Assembly: GCF_000444875.1 (NCBI RefSeq)
Contig: NC_021985.1
Span: forward strand, 744,001 to 808,000
DNA: 64,000 nucleotides
Direction of reading: 5' to 3'
DNA from: Streptomyces collinus Tu 365
Lineage (GTDB): Bacteria; Actinomycetota; Actinomycetes; Streptomycetales; Streptomycetaceae
Part shown: positions 31,935 through 39,979 of the stretch, one piece after another
Position numbering within the stretch: the stretch's first letter is position 1
How the letters are laid out: each line of letters starts with the position of its first letter
Notes under the pieces: model-generated
What the model was told of the DNA's origin: nothing
What the model saw: only the letters and a program-made list of their open reading frames with translations
Database searches by the model: none
Position numbers and translations under genes: made by a program

Positions 31935-34772
31935 TCAGGCGGGCGGCAGCGTCCACTTCTGCGCGGACGTCCCGTTGCAGGTGTAGATCTGGAGCCGGGT
32001 GCCCTGCGTCGTGGACGAGTCGGGATCGTCCAGGCACTTGCCGGAGTTGGGGTTCTTCAGGGAGCCGTCGGAACCCGCCGTCCACTTCTGGGCGCCGGTG
32101 CCGTTGCAGGTGTAGAGCTGGACGAGGGTGCCGTCGGCCGTGCCGCTGCTGGACACGTCGAGACACTTGCCGAGGGTGCGCAGCGTGCCGTCGGCGGCGA
32201 CCGTCCAGTCCTGGGCGTAGGTGCCGTTGCAGCCCCACAGCCTGATCGCGGTGTGGTCGGCGGTGCCGGAGCCGGCGTCGTCGACGCACAGGGCGGAGCT
32301 CACCCCCGCCGTGACGGGACCCACCCGGGGTTTGGCCGGGGCGGACGTGTCGCCGGGGTAGGAGGGCGGGGCGGCGGAGGCGGCCGAGGCCCAGCCGGTG
32401 TTCGCGCTCGTGCCCAGCGTGAAGCTCAGCGTGCCGCCGGAGGTGATCGCGGTCGTGGGCGCGTAGGCGTTGTTCCACGCGGACCCGTCGAAGGTCGCGG
32501 ACTGGACGTAGGGCGCGTTGTCCGCGGCTCCGACGCCGTCGACCGTCAGCGTCCTGCCGGACGGCAGCGTGATCACGGCCTGGGAGAACAGCGGTGAGCC
32601 GAGCGCGAGGTCCGAGGTGCCCGGCGCCATGGGGTACATGCCGAGCGCCGACCACACGTACCAGGCGCTCATCTCGCCCAGGTCGTCGTTGCCGTCGGCG
32701 AGTCCGGCCGGGGTGTTCGACCAGATCTGGTCCTGGACCGAGCGCACGGTCGCCTGGGTCTTGTACGGCTCGCCGATGTAGTCGTACTCCCAGGGCAGTT
32801 CGACGCTCGGCTCGTTGCCGACCCAGGCGTAGCCGTTGGCTCCGGTGTAGCTGCGCAGCACGGTGTCGAGGTAGTCGTTCATCGCCTTGTTCCCGCCCTT
32901 GGCGGTGGCGAGCCCGGCCACGTCGAACGGCACCATGCCCGTGTAGATCCAGGAGTCCGCCTCCACCATGTCCGTGCCCGAGGTGGGGTCGAACCCGCCG
33001 GTCCAGGAGCCGTCGGCGTTGCGCGGCTGGACGAAGCCGGAGGCCGGGTTGAGCACGTTGCGCCAGTCCTGCGCGCGGTGGGCGTAGGTCTGCCGGCTGC
33101 GGGTGTCGCCGAGGGCGCCGGCGAAGGCGGAGAGGGCGAAGTCCGCGGTGTCGTACTCCAGGGTCGTGGCGACGGGGCCGTAGAAGTTGCAGCAGCCGTA
33201 GCTGCCGTCGTGCGGCTCGTAACCCGGGCTGTCCAGGTAGGTGAGCCCCGGCCGGTCGTTGTTGGCGGTGCTCGCCTGTTTCAGCAGTCCGGCGAGAGCC
33301 GTGGAGGTGTCGAAGTTCCGTGCGCCGAAGGCGTAGTAGTCGGCGAGGATGACCGCCGCCGGGTCGCCGACCATGACGTAGGACTCGCCGTTGTACTCGG
33401 ACCACTTGGGGAAGATGCCGGTCTGGACGTAGTCGTCGGTCATCGACTGTGCGGTGTCGGACGCGACCTGGGGGCTGACCAGCGCCTCGAGCTGGGCCTG
33501 GGAGCGGTAGATGTCCCACCCCGAGTAGTTCGCGTAGGCGGCGCTGTGTCCGGCGGCGACCGTGTGCGTCTTCCCGTCGAAGCCGTAGTACCGGCCGTTG
33601 GTGTCGCTGATGACGTTCGGGTGCAGCAGCGAGTGGTAGAGCGCCGTGTAGAAGACGGTCTGCTGGTCCGCCGTGCCGCCGGCGATCCGCACCCTGCCGA
33701 GCGTGTTGTCCCAGGCCGTGTGGGCCGCGGTGCGGACGTCGGTGAAGTTCCATCCGGGGTTCTCGGCGGTGCGGTTGGCCACCGCGTCGGCCGCGGAGAC
33801 GTAGGAGATGCCGACCTTGGCCTGCACGACCGGGTTGCTGCGGGTGTCGAAGGTGACGTGCGCGTTCGACGCGGCGGCCTGCGGGGCGGCGGCCGCCCCG
33901 CGCGCCGCCGGACGCGAGGCGCGCTTGGGTGGCGCGCCGTGCAGCCGGGGCTTGTTGGGCTTGTCGGCGTCGTGCCTGCCGGCCCGGTCGGTCGTCGGTG
34001 GGCGCAGGGGCGTCGCGCCCGCGAGCGTGCTCCCGCTGGCGGCGAAGGGCCGGTCGAAGACCATGTCGAAGTAGACGGTGTAGGTGTTCCCGGCCCCGCA
34101 GAACCGCCCGCTGGTGACCTGGCCGCTCACTTCGGTGTCGGAGACGACCTCGAACTGTGTGGCGGAGGCGCCGTTCTGACTGCGCGACAGCTTGAAGAGC
34201 AGGTTGGCCTGGGACGTCGAGGGGAAGGTGAAGCGGGCCATGCCGCTGCGGGTGGTCGCGGTGAGCTCGGTGGTCACCTTGTTGTCCAGGGCGACCTTGT
34301 AGGACCCGGCCGTCGCGGACTCACCGGCGTGCGAGAAGGAGGCCGTGGCCGCGTTGTCGACGGCACCCACCGTGGGCAGCACGGGTATGTCACCGGCCGC
34401 GCCGCAGCCGGGCCCCGCGAGGTGGGTGAGGCTGAACCCCGTGATCGAGGAGTCCTTGTACTCGTAGCCGCCGCCGGGCGGCCGGGACGAGGTGTCGGGG
34501 CTCCACTGCACCATGCCGAAGGGCACGTCCGCGCCCGGGAAGTCGTTCGCGTCGTTGGAGGTGCCGATGAAGGGGTTGACCAAGTCGGCCGGTGACGTGA
34601 CGAGTCGGGGCGCCCTCGGGGGTGCCGCGGCCCAGGCTGCGGGGGCGGGCAGGGCGTAGGCACCCAGCAGGAGAGCGCCGACGGCGCTCCCCAGGGCCAT
34701 GCGGACGTGGCGCGTGCGGGACCAACGTCTGCGCGCACCGGGCGGGTGCTCGGCGGTCGAGATCGGGAACAT
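31935..34772 (-). CDS. Secreted GH92 alpha-mannosidase-like enzyme with ricin-B lectin domain
   Basis: A 945-residue exported glycosidase. A long Tat/Sec-like N-terminus (about 1-50) precedes a GH92 domain (about 60-800) marked by VNPFIGTSNDANDFPGADVPFG, TVFYTALYHSLLHPNV, GNEPSVELPWEYDY (catalytic Glu) and GNDDLGEMSAWYVWSALGMYP (catalytic Asp pair). Members are calcium-dependent exo-alpha-mannosidases, mostly alpha-1,2. The last 125 residues are a ricin-type trefoil with three QxW-like repeats (AQDWT, AQKWT, AQKWT). An Ala/Pro/Lys-rich insert (PKRASRPAARGAAAAPQAA) interrupts the N-terminal half. The ATG with AGGAGG 10 nt upstream is preferred over one 23 codons earlier that reaches the operator at 34810. 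Confidence 0.92.
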   Translation of the reverse strand: MFPISTAEHPPGARRRWSRTRHVRMALGSAVGALLLGAYALPAPAAWAAAPPRAPRLVTSPADLVNPFIGTSNDANDFPGADVPFGMVQWSPDTSSRPPGGGYEYKDSSITGFSLTHLAGPGCGAAGDIPVLPTVGAVDNAATASFSHAGESATAGSYKVALDNKVTTELTATTRSGMARFTFPSTSQANLLFKLSRSQNGASATQFEVVSDTEVSGQVTSGRFCGAGNTYTVYFDMVFDRPFAASGSTLAGATPLRPPTTDRAGRHDADKPNKPRLHGAPPKRASRPAARGAAAAPQAAASNAHVTFDTRSNPVVQAKVGISYVSAADAVANRTAENPGWNFTDVRTAAHTAWDNTLGRVRIAGGTADQQTVFYTALYHSLLHPNVISDTNGRYYGFDGKTHTVAAGHSAAYANYSGWDIYRSQAQLEALVSPQVASDTAQSMTDDYVQTGIFPKWSEYNGESYVMVGDPAAVILADYYAFGARNFDTSTALAGLLKQASTANNDRPGLTYLDSPGYEPHDGSYGCCNFYGPVATTLEYDTADFALSAFAGALGDTRSRQTYAHRAQDWRNVLNPASGFVQPRNADGSWTGGFDPTSGTDMVEADSWIYTGMVPFDVAGLATAKGGNKAMNDYLDTVLRSYTGANGYAWVGNEPSVELPWEYDYIGEPYKTQATVRSVQDQIWSNTPAGLADGNDDLGEMSAWYVWSALGMYPMAPGTSDLALGSPLFSQAVITLPSGRTLTVDGVGAADNAPYVQSATFDGSAWNNAYAPTTAITSGGTLSFTLGTSANTGWASAASAAPPSYPGDTSAPAKPRVGPVTAGVSSALCVDDAGSGTADHTAIRLWGCNGTYAQDWTVAADGTLRTLGKCLDVSSSGTADGTLVQLYTCNGTGAQKWTAGSDGSLKNPNSGKCLDDPDSSTTQGTRLQIYTCNGTSAQKWTLPPA

Positions 34773-34809
34773 GGCGGTCTGGCCTCCTGAGTTTCGGTCA
34801 CGGGGGGTT

Positions 34810-34821
34810 GACAACGTTGTC
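34810..34821. promoter_or_regulatory. LacI-type operator GACAACGTTGTC
   Basis: Perfect 12-bp palindrome with central CG, 38 bp upstream of the GH92 start. A similar block, CAACGTAGTCTCA, is repeated at 34880-34892 compared with CAACGTTGTCTCA here, suggesting two sites. The core CAACGTTG equals that of the operator at 11405. Confidence 0.65.
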
Positions 34822-34879
34822 TCAGGATTTACGTTCTCCATGAGGGCGTTGGGATCCGCACCAGGTTGGAGTACTGCCG

Positions 34880-34892
34880 CAACGTAGTCTCA
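34880..34892. promoter_or_regulatory. Second copy of GH92 operator-like block
   Basis: CAACGTAGTCTCA differs by one base from the sequence at 34812-34824 (CAACGTTGTCTCA), 68 bp away. It is followed by the palindrome CATGTACATG at 34896-34905. The pair may form a looped repressor complex or the second may serve the divergent prenyltransferase gene. Confidence 0.45.
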
Positions 34893-35034
34893 CGCCATGT
34901 ACATGTCAACGTCGTGGACGCGCCGGATCGGACGCGCGTACCAAAGGTGAAACCGCGCCGCCGGCCCGGCGTGCGCGACGACGGGCTGGCACCCTGCGAG
35001 TGGGGAGTCGTCTCGCGTGGGGGTGGGTGAGGGC

Positions 35035-35829
35035 ATGACGTGGACGTCGGCCGTCGACGGTCCGGCCGCCTCGGGTACGGGTTCCGTGCCCGGACGGAGC
35101 CCAGGTTCCGGGAAGCGTCCGACGCCCCGGCACGTGGCGTGCGTGATGGACGGGAACGGCCGGTGGGCGGCGGCCCGTTCGCTGCCGCGCACCGAGGGCC
35201 ACCGTGCCGCGGAGCGCACGGTCATCGACGTGATCGAGGCGGCGCGGTCGGCCGGCGTGGAGTGGCTGAGTCTCTACGCGTTCTCGACGGAGAACTGGCG
35301 CAGGCCCGACGGAGAGGTCGACTATCTGATGCGGCTGGTGCGCCGGGTGGTGCGCAAGCACGCCCCGCTGCTGCACGCGCGGGGCATCCGCTGCCGCTTC
35401 CTCGGTGTGTCGGACCCGCGGATCCCTCCGGCCCTGACCCGGGACTTCACCGATCTGTCGACCCTGACCGGCAGGAACCGGGGCATGACGCTGACCGTCG
35501 CGTTCGACCACGGCGGCCGCGGGGACATCGTCGCCGCGGCGCGGTCGCTGATCCGCAGCGGAGTACCGGCCGACGCCGTGACCGAGCGGAGCTTCGCCGC
35601 CCACCTGCCCTTCCCCGACACACCGGACGTCGACCTGGTCATCCGCACCTCGGGCGAACAGCGCATCTCCAACTTCATGCTCTGGCAGGTCGCCTACGCC
35701 GAGTGGGTCTTCCCGCCCGTGCTGTGGCCCGACTTCCGCGCGCCGCACTTCCTCGAGTGCCTGCACACGTACCGGCAACGCCAGCGCCGCTTCGGCGGCG
35801 TGCTCCCGAAGCAGAACGGAGATTCGTGA
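35035..35829 (+). CDS. uppS: Isoprenyl (cis-prenyl) transferase, UppS family
   Basis: A 264-residue cytoplasmic cis-prenyltransferase that condenses isopentenyl diphosphate onto an allylic primer. The hallmarks are HVACVMDGNGRWA near residue 36 with catalytic Asp, LYAFSTENWRRP near 86, and DLVIRTSGEQRISNFMLWQ near 205. The N-terminus is 30 residues longer and Gly/Ser/Pro-rich. The C-terminus lacks the run EAxxxY seen in many housekeeping UppS and keeps AYAEWVF. The ATG at GTGAGGGC is preferred to a GTG 6 codons upstream. A coupled oxygenase gene (GTGA overlap) suggests a specialised product rather than only undecaprenyl phosphate. Confidence 0.9.
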   Translation: MTWTSAVDGPAASGTGSVPGRSPGSGKRPTPRHVACVMDGNGRWAAARSLPRTEGHRAAERTVIDVIEAARSAGVEWLSLYAFSTENWRRPDGEVDYLMRLVRRVVRKHAPLLHARGIRCRFLGVSDPRIPPALTRDFTDLSTLTGRNRGMTLTVAFDHGGRGDIVAAARSLIRSGVPADAVTERSFAAHLPFPDTPDVDLVIRTSGEQRISNFMLWQVAYAEWVFPPVLWPDFRAPHFLECLHTYRQRQRRFGGVLPKQNGDS

Positions 35830-37334
35830 CCTTGAGCAACGCAGACGGCCGCCGCCCCAGCGGCCACGACGCCCGTGACGAACGCACCTCGGAGACGGGG
35901 AGCGGCGCGGAGCAGCACCCCTCGTTCGGCCCGGGCTCGCAGTTCGACCAGTTGTTCAACGACCCGCGCTGGGCGCTCGCCATGGTACGGGCGACCGTGC
36001 TGGAGGCGGCGCACCCGCAGATCGGCGGGGCGCTGATCGACAACTCCACCTTCGTCGCCCACCCTTGGCGGCGGCTGCGCAACACGTTCCTGAGCCTGCA
36101 GCGCATGTTCGGCGCGGACGACCACGTGCGCGCACGGGAGGCGGCGCGGCTCAACCGCCTGCACGCCCGGCTGAACGGAGTCGACGCGCAGAACCGGCCG
36201 TACGACGCGATGGACCCGGGTGTGCGGGCCTGGGTGGTCGCGACGCTGTTCGAGAGCGCCGTCACCATGTGCCGGCTGAGCGGTCAGCCCATGCAGCCCG
36301 ACGCGGTGGAGAGGTTGTACGGCGAGTTCCGGGCCTACCTCGCCGCGCTGGGGGACGAGGCCGGTCAGCTGCCGCCCACGCTGGGCGAGTTCTGGTCCTA
36401 CTACGACCGCATGGTCGAGGAGGAACTGGAGAACACCGAGGCGATGCGCGTCATCCTGTACAAGCTCTTCGACCACCTCCCCGCTCCCCCGCTGCTGCAC
36501 GGCCTGCCCACGCTGTGGGCGGCGGGACGGGCCGTCGCGGGCCCGGCCATCGGAGCGATCACCGTGGCGTCCCTGCCCGAATCCTTCCGCCGCCGGGCCG
36601 GCCTGCCGGAACTGCCCGGCGCGCAGACCCTGATGCAGGGCGCCTACCTGGCCGTCGGCCTGGCACGTTTCCTGCCCGACGGCTGGGTCAAGGCCCAGAA
36701 CATCGCCGATCTGCTGGCCCTCTCCCCCGGCAGTGACGACCCGCGGGCCAGGACGGTCGAGGCCCTGCGCGAGCAGATGCAGCGCGCCGGGGCCCTGCTC
36801 CGGCTCATCACTCCGTCGGTGCCCGAACCGGAGCCCGCGGCGCCGCCGTCGGCGGGACGGCGCGGCACGGAGGAGTTCTTCCGCGACGTGCTCGACCAGA
36901 CCGGCGACGGACACCTCACCTGGCCGGACCTCGCCGCGATGGCCCGGGAACTGTCCAGCCGCCTCGACCTGGACGAACCCGAGGAGACCCGGCTGTACGA
37001 CGCCTTCGCCGCCTGGTGGCGCGAGCTGCAGACGGCCCTCGACACCGACGGCGACGGCCGCGTCAGCGCCGAGGAGTTCGCGGCGGCCGCTCCGACGCTG
37101 GCCGGTCCGGCGCTGATCAGAGCCGCCGAGGTGCTCTTCGACGTCACCGACAAGGACGGTGACCAGCGTATCGACGCGGCCGAGTATCGCGCCCTGTTCC
37201 GCACCGGCTTCCACCGCGACACCACCGCCGACACCGCCGCGTACACACGGGGCGCCTTCGTGCAGGACTTCCTGACCTTCATGGCGGGCCGGCAGCGGTC
37301 CACGCCCTACGACCCGCTGTTCGCCGACGCCTGA
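35826..37334 (+). CDS. MpaB/DUF2236-family oxygenase with C-terminal EF-hands
   Basis: A 502-residue protein. The N-terminal part (about 35-300) matches the DUF2236/MpaB family, which includes the rubber oxygenase Lcp: DQLFNDPRWALAMVRATVLEAAHPQIGGALIDNS near residue 38, RLRNTFLSLQRMFG and LNRLHARLNGV. The usual WVHAT motif reads WVVAT here, so one commonly conserved histidine is missing. The C-terminal part (about 340-470) carries EF-hand loops: DQTGDGHLTW, DTDGDGRVSAEE and DKDGDQRIDAAE, implying calcium binding. The GTG start overlaps the prenyltransferase stop. A haem-dependent oxidation of a prenyl lipid is plausible but unproven. Confidence 0.82.
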   Translation: MTLSNADGRRPSGHDARDERTSETGSGAEQHPSFGPGSQFDQLFNDPRWALAMVRATVLEAAHPQIGGALIDNSTFVAHPWRRLRNTFLSLQRMFGADDHVRAREAARLNRLHARLNGVDAQNRPYDAMDPGVRAWVVATLFESAVTMCRLSGQPMQPDAVERLYGEFRAYLAALGDEAGQLPPTLGEFWSYYDRMVEEELENTEAMRVILYKLFDHLPAPPLLHGLPTLWAAGRAVAGPAIGAITVASLPESFRRRAGLPELPGAQTLMQGAYLAVGLARFLPDGWVKAQNIADLLALSPGSDDPRARTVEALREQMQRAGALLRLITPSVPEPEPAAPPSAGRRGTEEFFRDVLDQTGDGHLTWPDLAAMARELSSRLDLDEPEETRLYDAFAAWWRELQTALDTDGDGRVSAEEFAAAAPTLAGPALIRAAEVLFDVTDKDGDQRIDAAEYRALFRTGFHRDTTADTAAYTRGAFVQDFLTFMAGRQRSTPYDPLFADA

Positions 37335-37337
37335 GGC

Positions 37338-37365
37338 GGCGGTCGGCGGTCGGCGGTCGGCGGTC
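37338..37365. repeat. GGCGGTC heptanucleotide repeat, 4 copies
   Basis: Four exact tandem copies of GGCGGTC follow the oxygenase stop codon within the short convergent gap. Probably replication slippage. Confidence 0.7.
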
Positions 37366-37406
37366 GGCAGCAGGGCGTTCCCGGGGCGGCCGGGCCCGCC
37401 CCGCGG

Positions 37407-38534
37407 TCACCGCGAAGCGGCGTCCGCCCCCGGCGAGGAGTCCGACGGTGCCCGCAGGCGCCGTACCCGCGCCGGTGCCGGGCCGGTCGACTCACGGTCG
37501 ATGTAGGTGGTGTGCAGGGTGTGCCGACGCGGCCGGGCGGCGGTGCCGTTGATCCGGCGGATCAGGATGTCGGCGGCGAGTCCGCCGAGTTCCTGCACGG
37601 GCTGGCTGACCACGCTCAGCCGGGGCCGGATGAGCGTGGTCCACTCCGCGTCGTCGAAGCCGATGACCGAGACGTCGCCGGGGATGCGGGCGTCGAGGTC
37701 GAGGAGGGCGTCCAGGGTGCCGAGGGTGGCCACGTTGTCGGTCGTGAACAGTGCGGTGGGCCGGTCCGCCGAGGTCATCAGCTCCAGGACGGCGGACCGC
37801 GCCCACGCCCGGTCGTACCCGGTGTGCCGGATCAGCTCGGCGGAGCGCGGGATGCCGGCCGCGCGCAGGGCCTGGCGGTAGCCGGTGACGCGTTCCGTGG
37901 TGGTCCAGATGTCCGCGCCCGGCGCGAGGCGGGTGCCGTCGTCGCCCGGCATGGCCGAGGTGATCACGGCGATGCGGGTGTGCCCGGCGTCGGTGAACCG
38001 GGTCACGGCCGACTTCACCGCCCCGCGGTTGTCCACGACGACCGTGTCCAGGGCGGCGCCGGTCACCACACGGTCGAGCAGCACCACCGGGATGCCGGCC
38101 GAGACGGCCCGGGCGAGGTGTTCGTCGTCGGTGGCGGCCGGGGCCACCACGAGTCCGTCCACGCGCCGCTCGATGAAGAGCTGGACCGCGGCCTTCTCCT
38201 TCGCGCTGTCCTCGTCGCTGTTGGCCAGGACGGCCTGCAGCCCCGCCTTGCCGGCGACGTCGGCGACACCGCGCACCGCACGGGCGAAGTAGGCGTTCTC
38301 CACGTCGGCGACGACCACGCCGAGGGTGTCGGTCCGGCCGCTGATCATGCTGCGGGCCACCGCGTTGGTGCTGTAGCCCAGCTCGGCGGCGGAGGCCAGC
38401 ACCCGTTCCCGGGTCGCCGCGCTGGCCGACCCGTACCCGCCGAGGACACGTGCGGCCGTCGCCTGCCCCACCCCGGCGTGCCGGGCGACGTCCGGGATGG
38501 TCACACGGCGTCGCGGCTGTGATGCAGGGGGCAT
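37407..38534 (-). CDS. LacI family regulator of the fructosamine operon
   Basis: A 375-residue repressor with helix-turn-helix VTIPDVARHAGVGQATAARVLGG near residues 10-32, the hinge block NAVARSMISGRTDTLGVVVADVEN, and a sugar-binding domain ending SVIGFDDAEWTTLIRPRLSVVSQP. The recognition helix (QATAARVL) is unusual in lacking the common TVS. The ATG has AAGGAAG 8 nt upstream. It is divergent from the polyamine-type importer with the palindrome at 38645 in between, placing it as the operon's repressor. The likely effector is an Amadori compound or its phosphate. Confidence 0.9.
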   Translation of the reverse strand: MPPASQPRRRVTIPDVARHAGVGQATAARVLGGYGSASAATRERVLASAAELGYSTNAVARSMISGRTDTLGVVVADVENAYFARAVRGVADVAGKAGLQAVLANSDEDSAKEKAAVQLFIERRVDGLVVAPAATDDEHLARAVSAGIPVVLLDRVVTGAALDTVVVDNRGAVKSAVTRFTDAGHTRIAVITSAMPGDDGTRLAPGADIWTTTERVTGYRQALRAAGIPRSAELIRHTGYDRAWARSAVLELMTSADRPTALFTTDNVATLGTLDALLDLDARIPGDVSVIGFDDAEWTTLIRPRLSVVSQPVQELGGLAADILIRRINGTAARPRRHTLHTTYIDRESTGPAPARVRRLRAPSDSSPGADAASR

Positions 38535-38604
38535 GTCCGGTTCTTCCTTGTCGGCCCGGTGAACGCCGGGCAACGGGAGGGCGGGATTCAGCGCCATTCA
38601 ACCA

Positions 38605-38635
38605 TTGACGCGGGGCCGAGGGCCGTGGGTAAGGT
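38605..38635 (+). promoter_or_regulatory. Candidate sigma70-type promoter for the importer operon
   Basis: TTGACG (38605-38610) and TAAGGT (38630-38635) resemble Streptomyces -35 and -10 elements, with a 19-bp spacer that is slightly long. The operator at 38645 begins 9 bp downstream, so a bound repressor would cover the start of transcription. Confidence 0.5.
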
Positions 38636-38644
38636 ACGACCGCG

Positions 38645-38660
38645 TTGGTAACGTTATCAA
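38645..38660. promoter_or_regulatory. LacI-type operator TTGGTAACGTTATCAA
   Basis: A 16-bp palindrome with one mismatch and central CG, AT-rich against the background. It lies about 107 bp upstream of the importer ATPase gene and in the divergent region shared with the LacI gene. Confidence 0.8.
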
Positions 38661-38766
38661 TCCAGCCACCAGCACACCCCCGCCTGCCGTCCCCCGGACG
38701 GCCGTCCCCGCGTCCCCGCCCGGCGGCCGCCCGCTCTCCCCTACCCGAACTCCGGAGGTCTCCGCG

Positions 38767-39963
38767 ATGGCAACCGACACCCTCCCGCCGCCACCGGCCG
38801 CCGCAGGCCCGGCCATCACCCTCGTCGACGTGGTCAAGGACTTCGGCGGCGTCCGCCACGGAGCCGCGGTGCGAGGTGTCGACCTCACCATCGCCGAGGG
38901 CGAGTTCTTCTCCCTGCTGGGCCCGTCCGGCTGCGGCAAGACCACCACGCTGCGGATGATCGCCGGCTTCGAGGAGCCGAGCGGCGGGCAGATCCTGCTG
39001 CACGGCCGGGACATGGTCGGCGTCCCGGCCAACAAGCGGGACATCAACATGGTGTTCCAGTCCTACGCGCTCTTCCCGCACCTGAGCGTCGCGGACAACG
39101 TGGCGTTCGGACTGCGTCGCAAGCGGGTCGCCAAGGACGAGATCCACGACCGCGTCGACCACATCCTGCACACCGTCGAGCTCACCGAGAAGGCCGACCA
39201 CCGGCCCCGGCAGCTCTCCGGCGGCCAGCAGCAGCGGGTGGCCCTGGCACGGGCTCTGGTCAACCGCCCGCGCGCGCTGCTCCTGGACGAACCGCTGGGC
39301 GCGCTCGACCTGAAGCTGCGGCAGTCGATGCAACTGGAGCTCAAGCGCATCCAGCGCGAGGTGGGCATCACCTTCGTCTACGTCACCCACGACCAGGCCG
39401 AGGCGCTGACCATGTCGGACCGGATCGCGGTGATGAACGCCGGTCTGATCGAGCAGGTCGCGCCCCCGCAGGAGGTGTACGAGCGCCCCGCCACCGCGTT
39501 CGTCGCAGGGTTCATCGGCACCTCGAACCTGATCAGCGGCCGGCTGACCACCGCGGGTCCGCAGGGCGGGGTGATCGACCTCGGCGACGGACAGCGCGTC
39601 ACCGTGCCGCCGTCGGCCTCGCTCGCCACCGGTGCGGAGGTCCAGCTCACCGTACGGCCCGAGAAGATCACCCTGACCACGGGGCCGTCCGGGGACGCCA
39701 GCCGCGTCCGGGGCACCGTCGGCGAGGTGGTCTACCTGGGCACCTCCACCAATTACACGGTGGCCACCGGCACCGGCGCGGAGATGACCGTCTTCCAGCC
39801 CAACGACGGCACCGCGGCCGCCGCGCCGTCGCGCGGCGACACCGTCTGGCTGTCCTGGGCCACCGCCCACTCCTTCCCGCTGGGCACCGCGGCCGCCGCA
39901 CCGGCCGCGCCCGCCACCGCCGGCCGGGCCGTCCCCGAGTCCGGTTCCCTCACCCCGAGCTGA
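38767..39963 (+). CDS. Polyamine/opine-type ABC transporter ATPase (PotA-like)
   Basis: A 398-residue ATPase that energises the adjoining importer. Walker A is GPSGCGKTTT near residue 55, the signature LSGGQQQRVALARAL near 147 and Walker B LLLDEPLGALD, followed by VTHDQAEALTMSDRI. The C-terminal TOBE region (about 265-375) has RPEKITL and YLGTSTNYTV, typical of PotA. GGAGG lies 8 nt before the ATG. First gene of a six-gene unit with binding protein, two permeases, SIS deglycase and PfkB kinase; this context argues for import of a fructosyl amine rather than spermidine. Confidence 0.93.
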   Translation: MATDTLPPPPAAAGPAITLVDVVKDFGGVRHGAAVRGVDLTIAEGEFFSLLGPSGCGKTTTLRMIAGFEEPSGGQILLHGRDMVGVPANKRDINMVFQSYALFPHLSVADNVAFGLRRKRVAKDEIHDRVDHILHTVELTEKADHRPRQLSGGQQQRVALARALVNRPRALLLDEPLGALDLKLRQSMQLELKRIQREVGITFVYVTHDQAEALTMSDRIAVMNAGLIEQVAPPQEVYERPATAFVAGFIGTSNLISGRLTTAGPQGGVIDLGDGQRVTVPPSASLATGAEVQLTVRPEKITLTTGPSGDASRVRGTVGEVVYLGTSTNYTVATGTGAEMTVFQPNDGTAAAAPSRGDTVWLSWATAHSFPLGTAAAAPAAPATAGRAVPESGSLTPS

Positions 39964-39979
39964 CGACAGGTCGACCACC

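Noticed and set aside
37335..37406. Terminator between the oxygenase and LacI genes
   Set aside because: The GGCGGTC repeats do not form a convincing stem with flanking bases; only weak pairing is possible.
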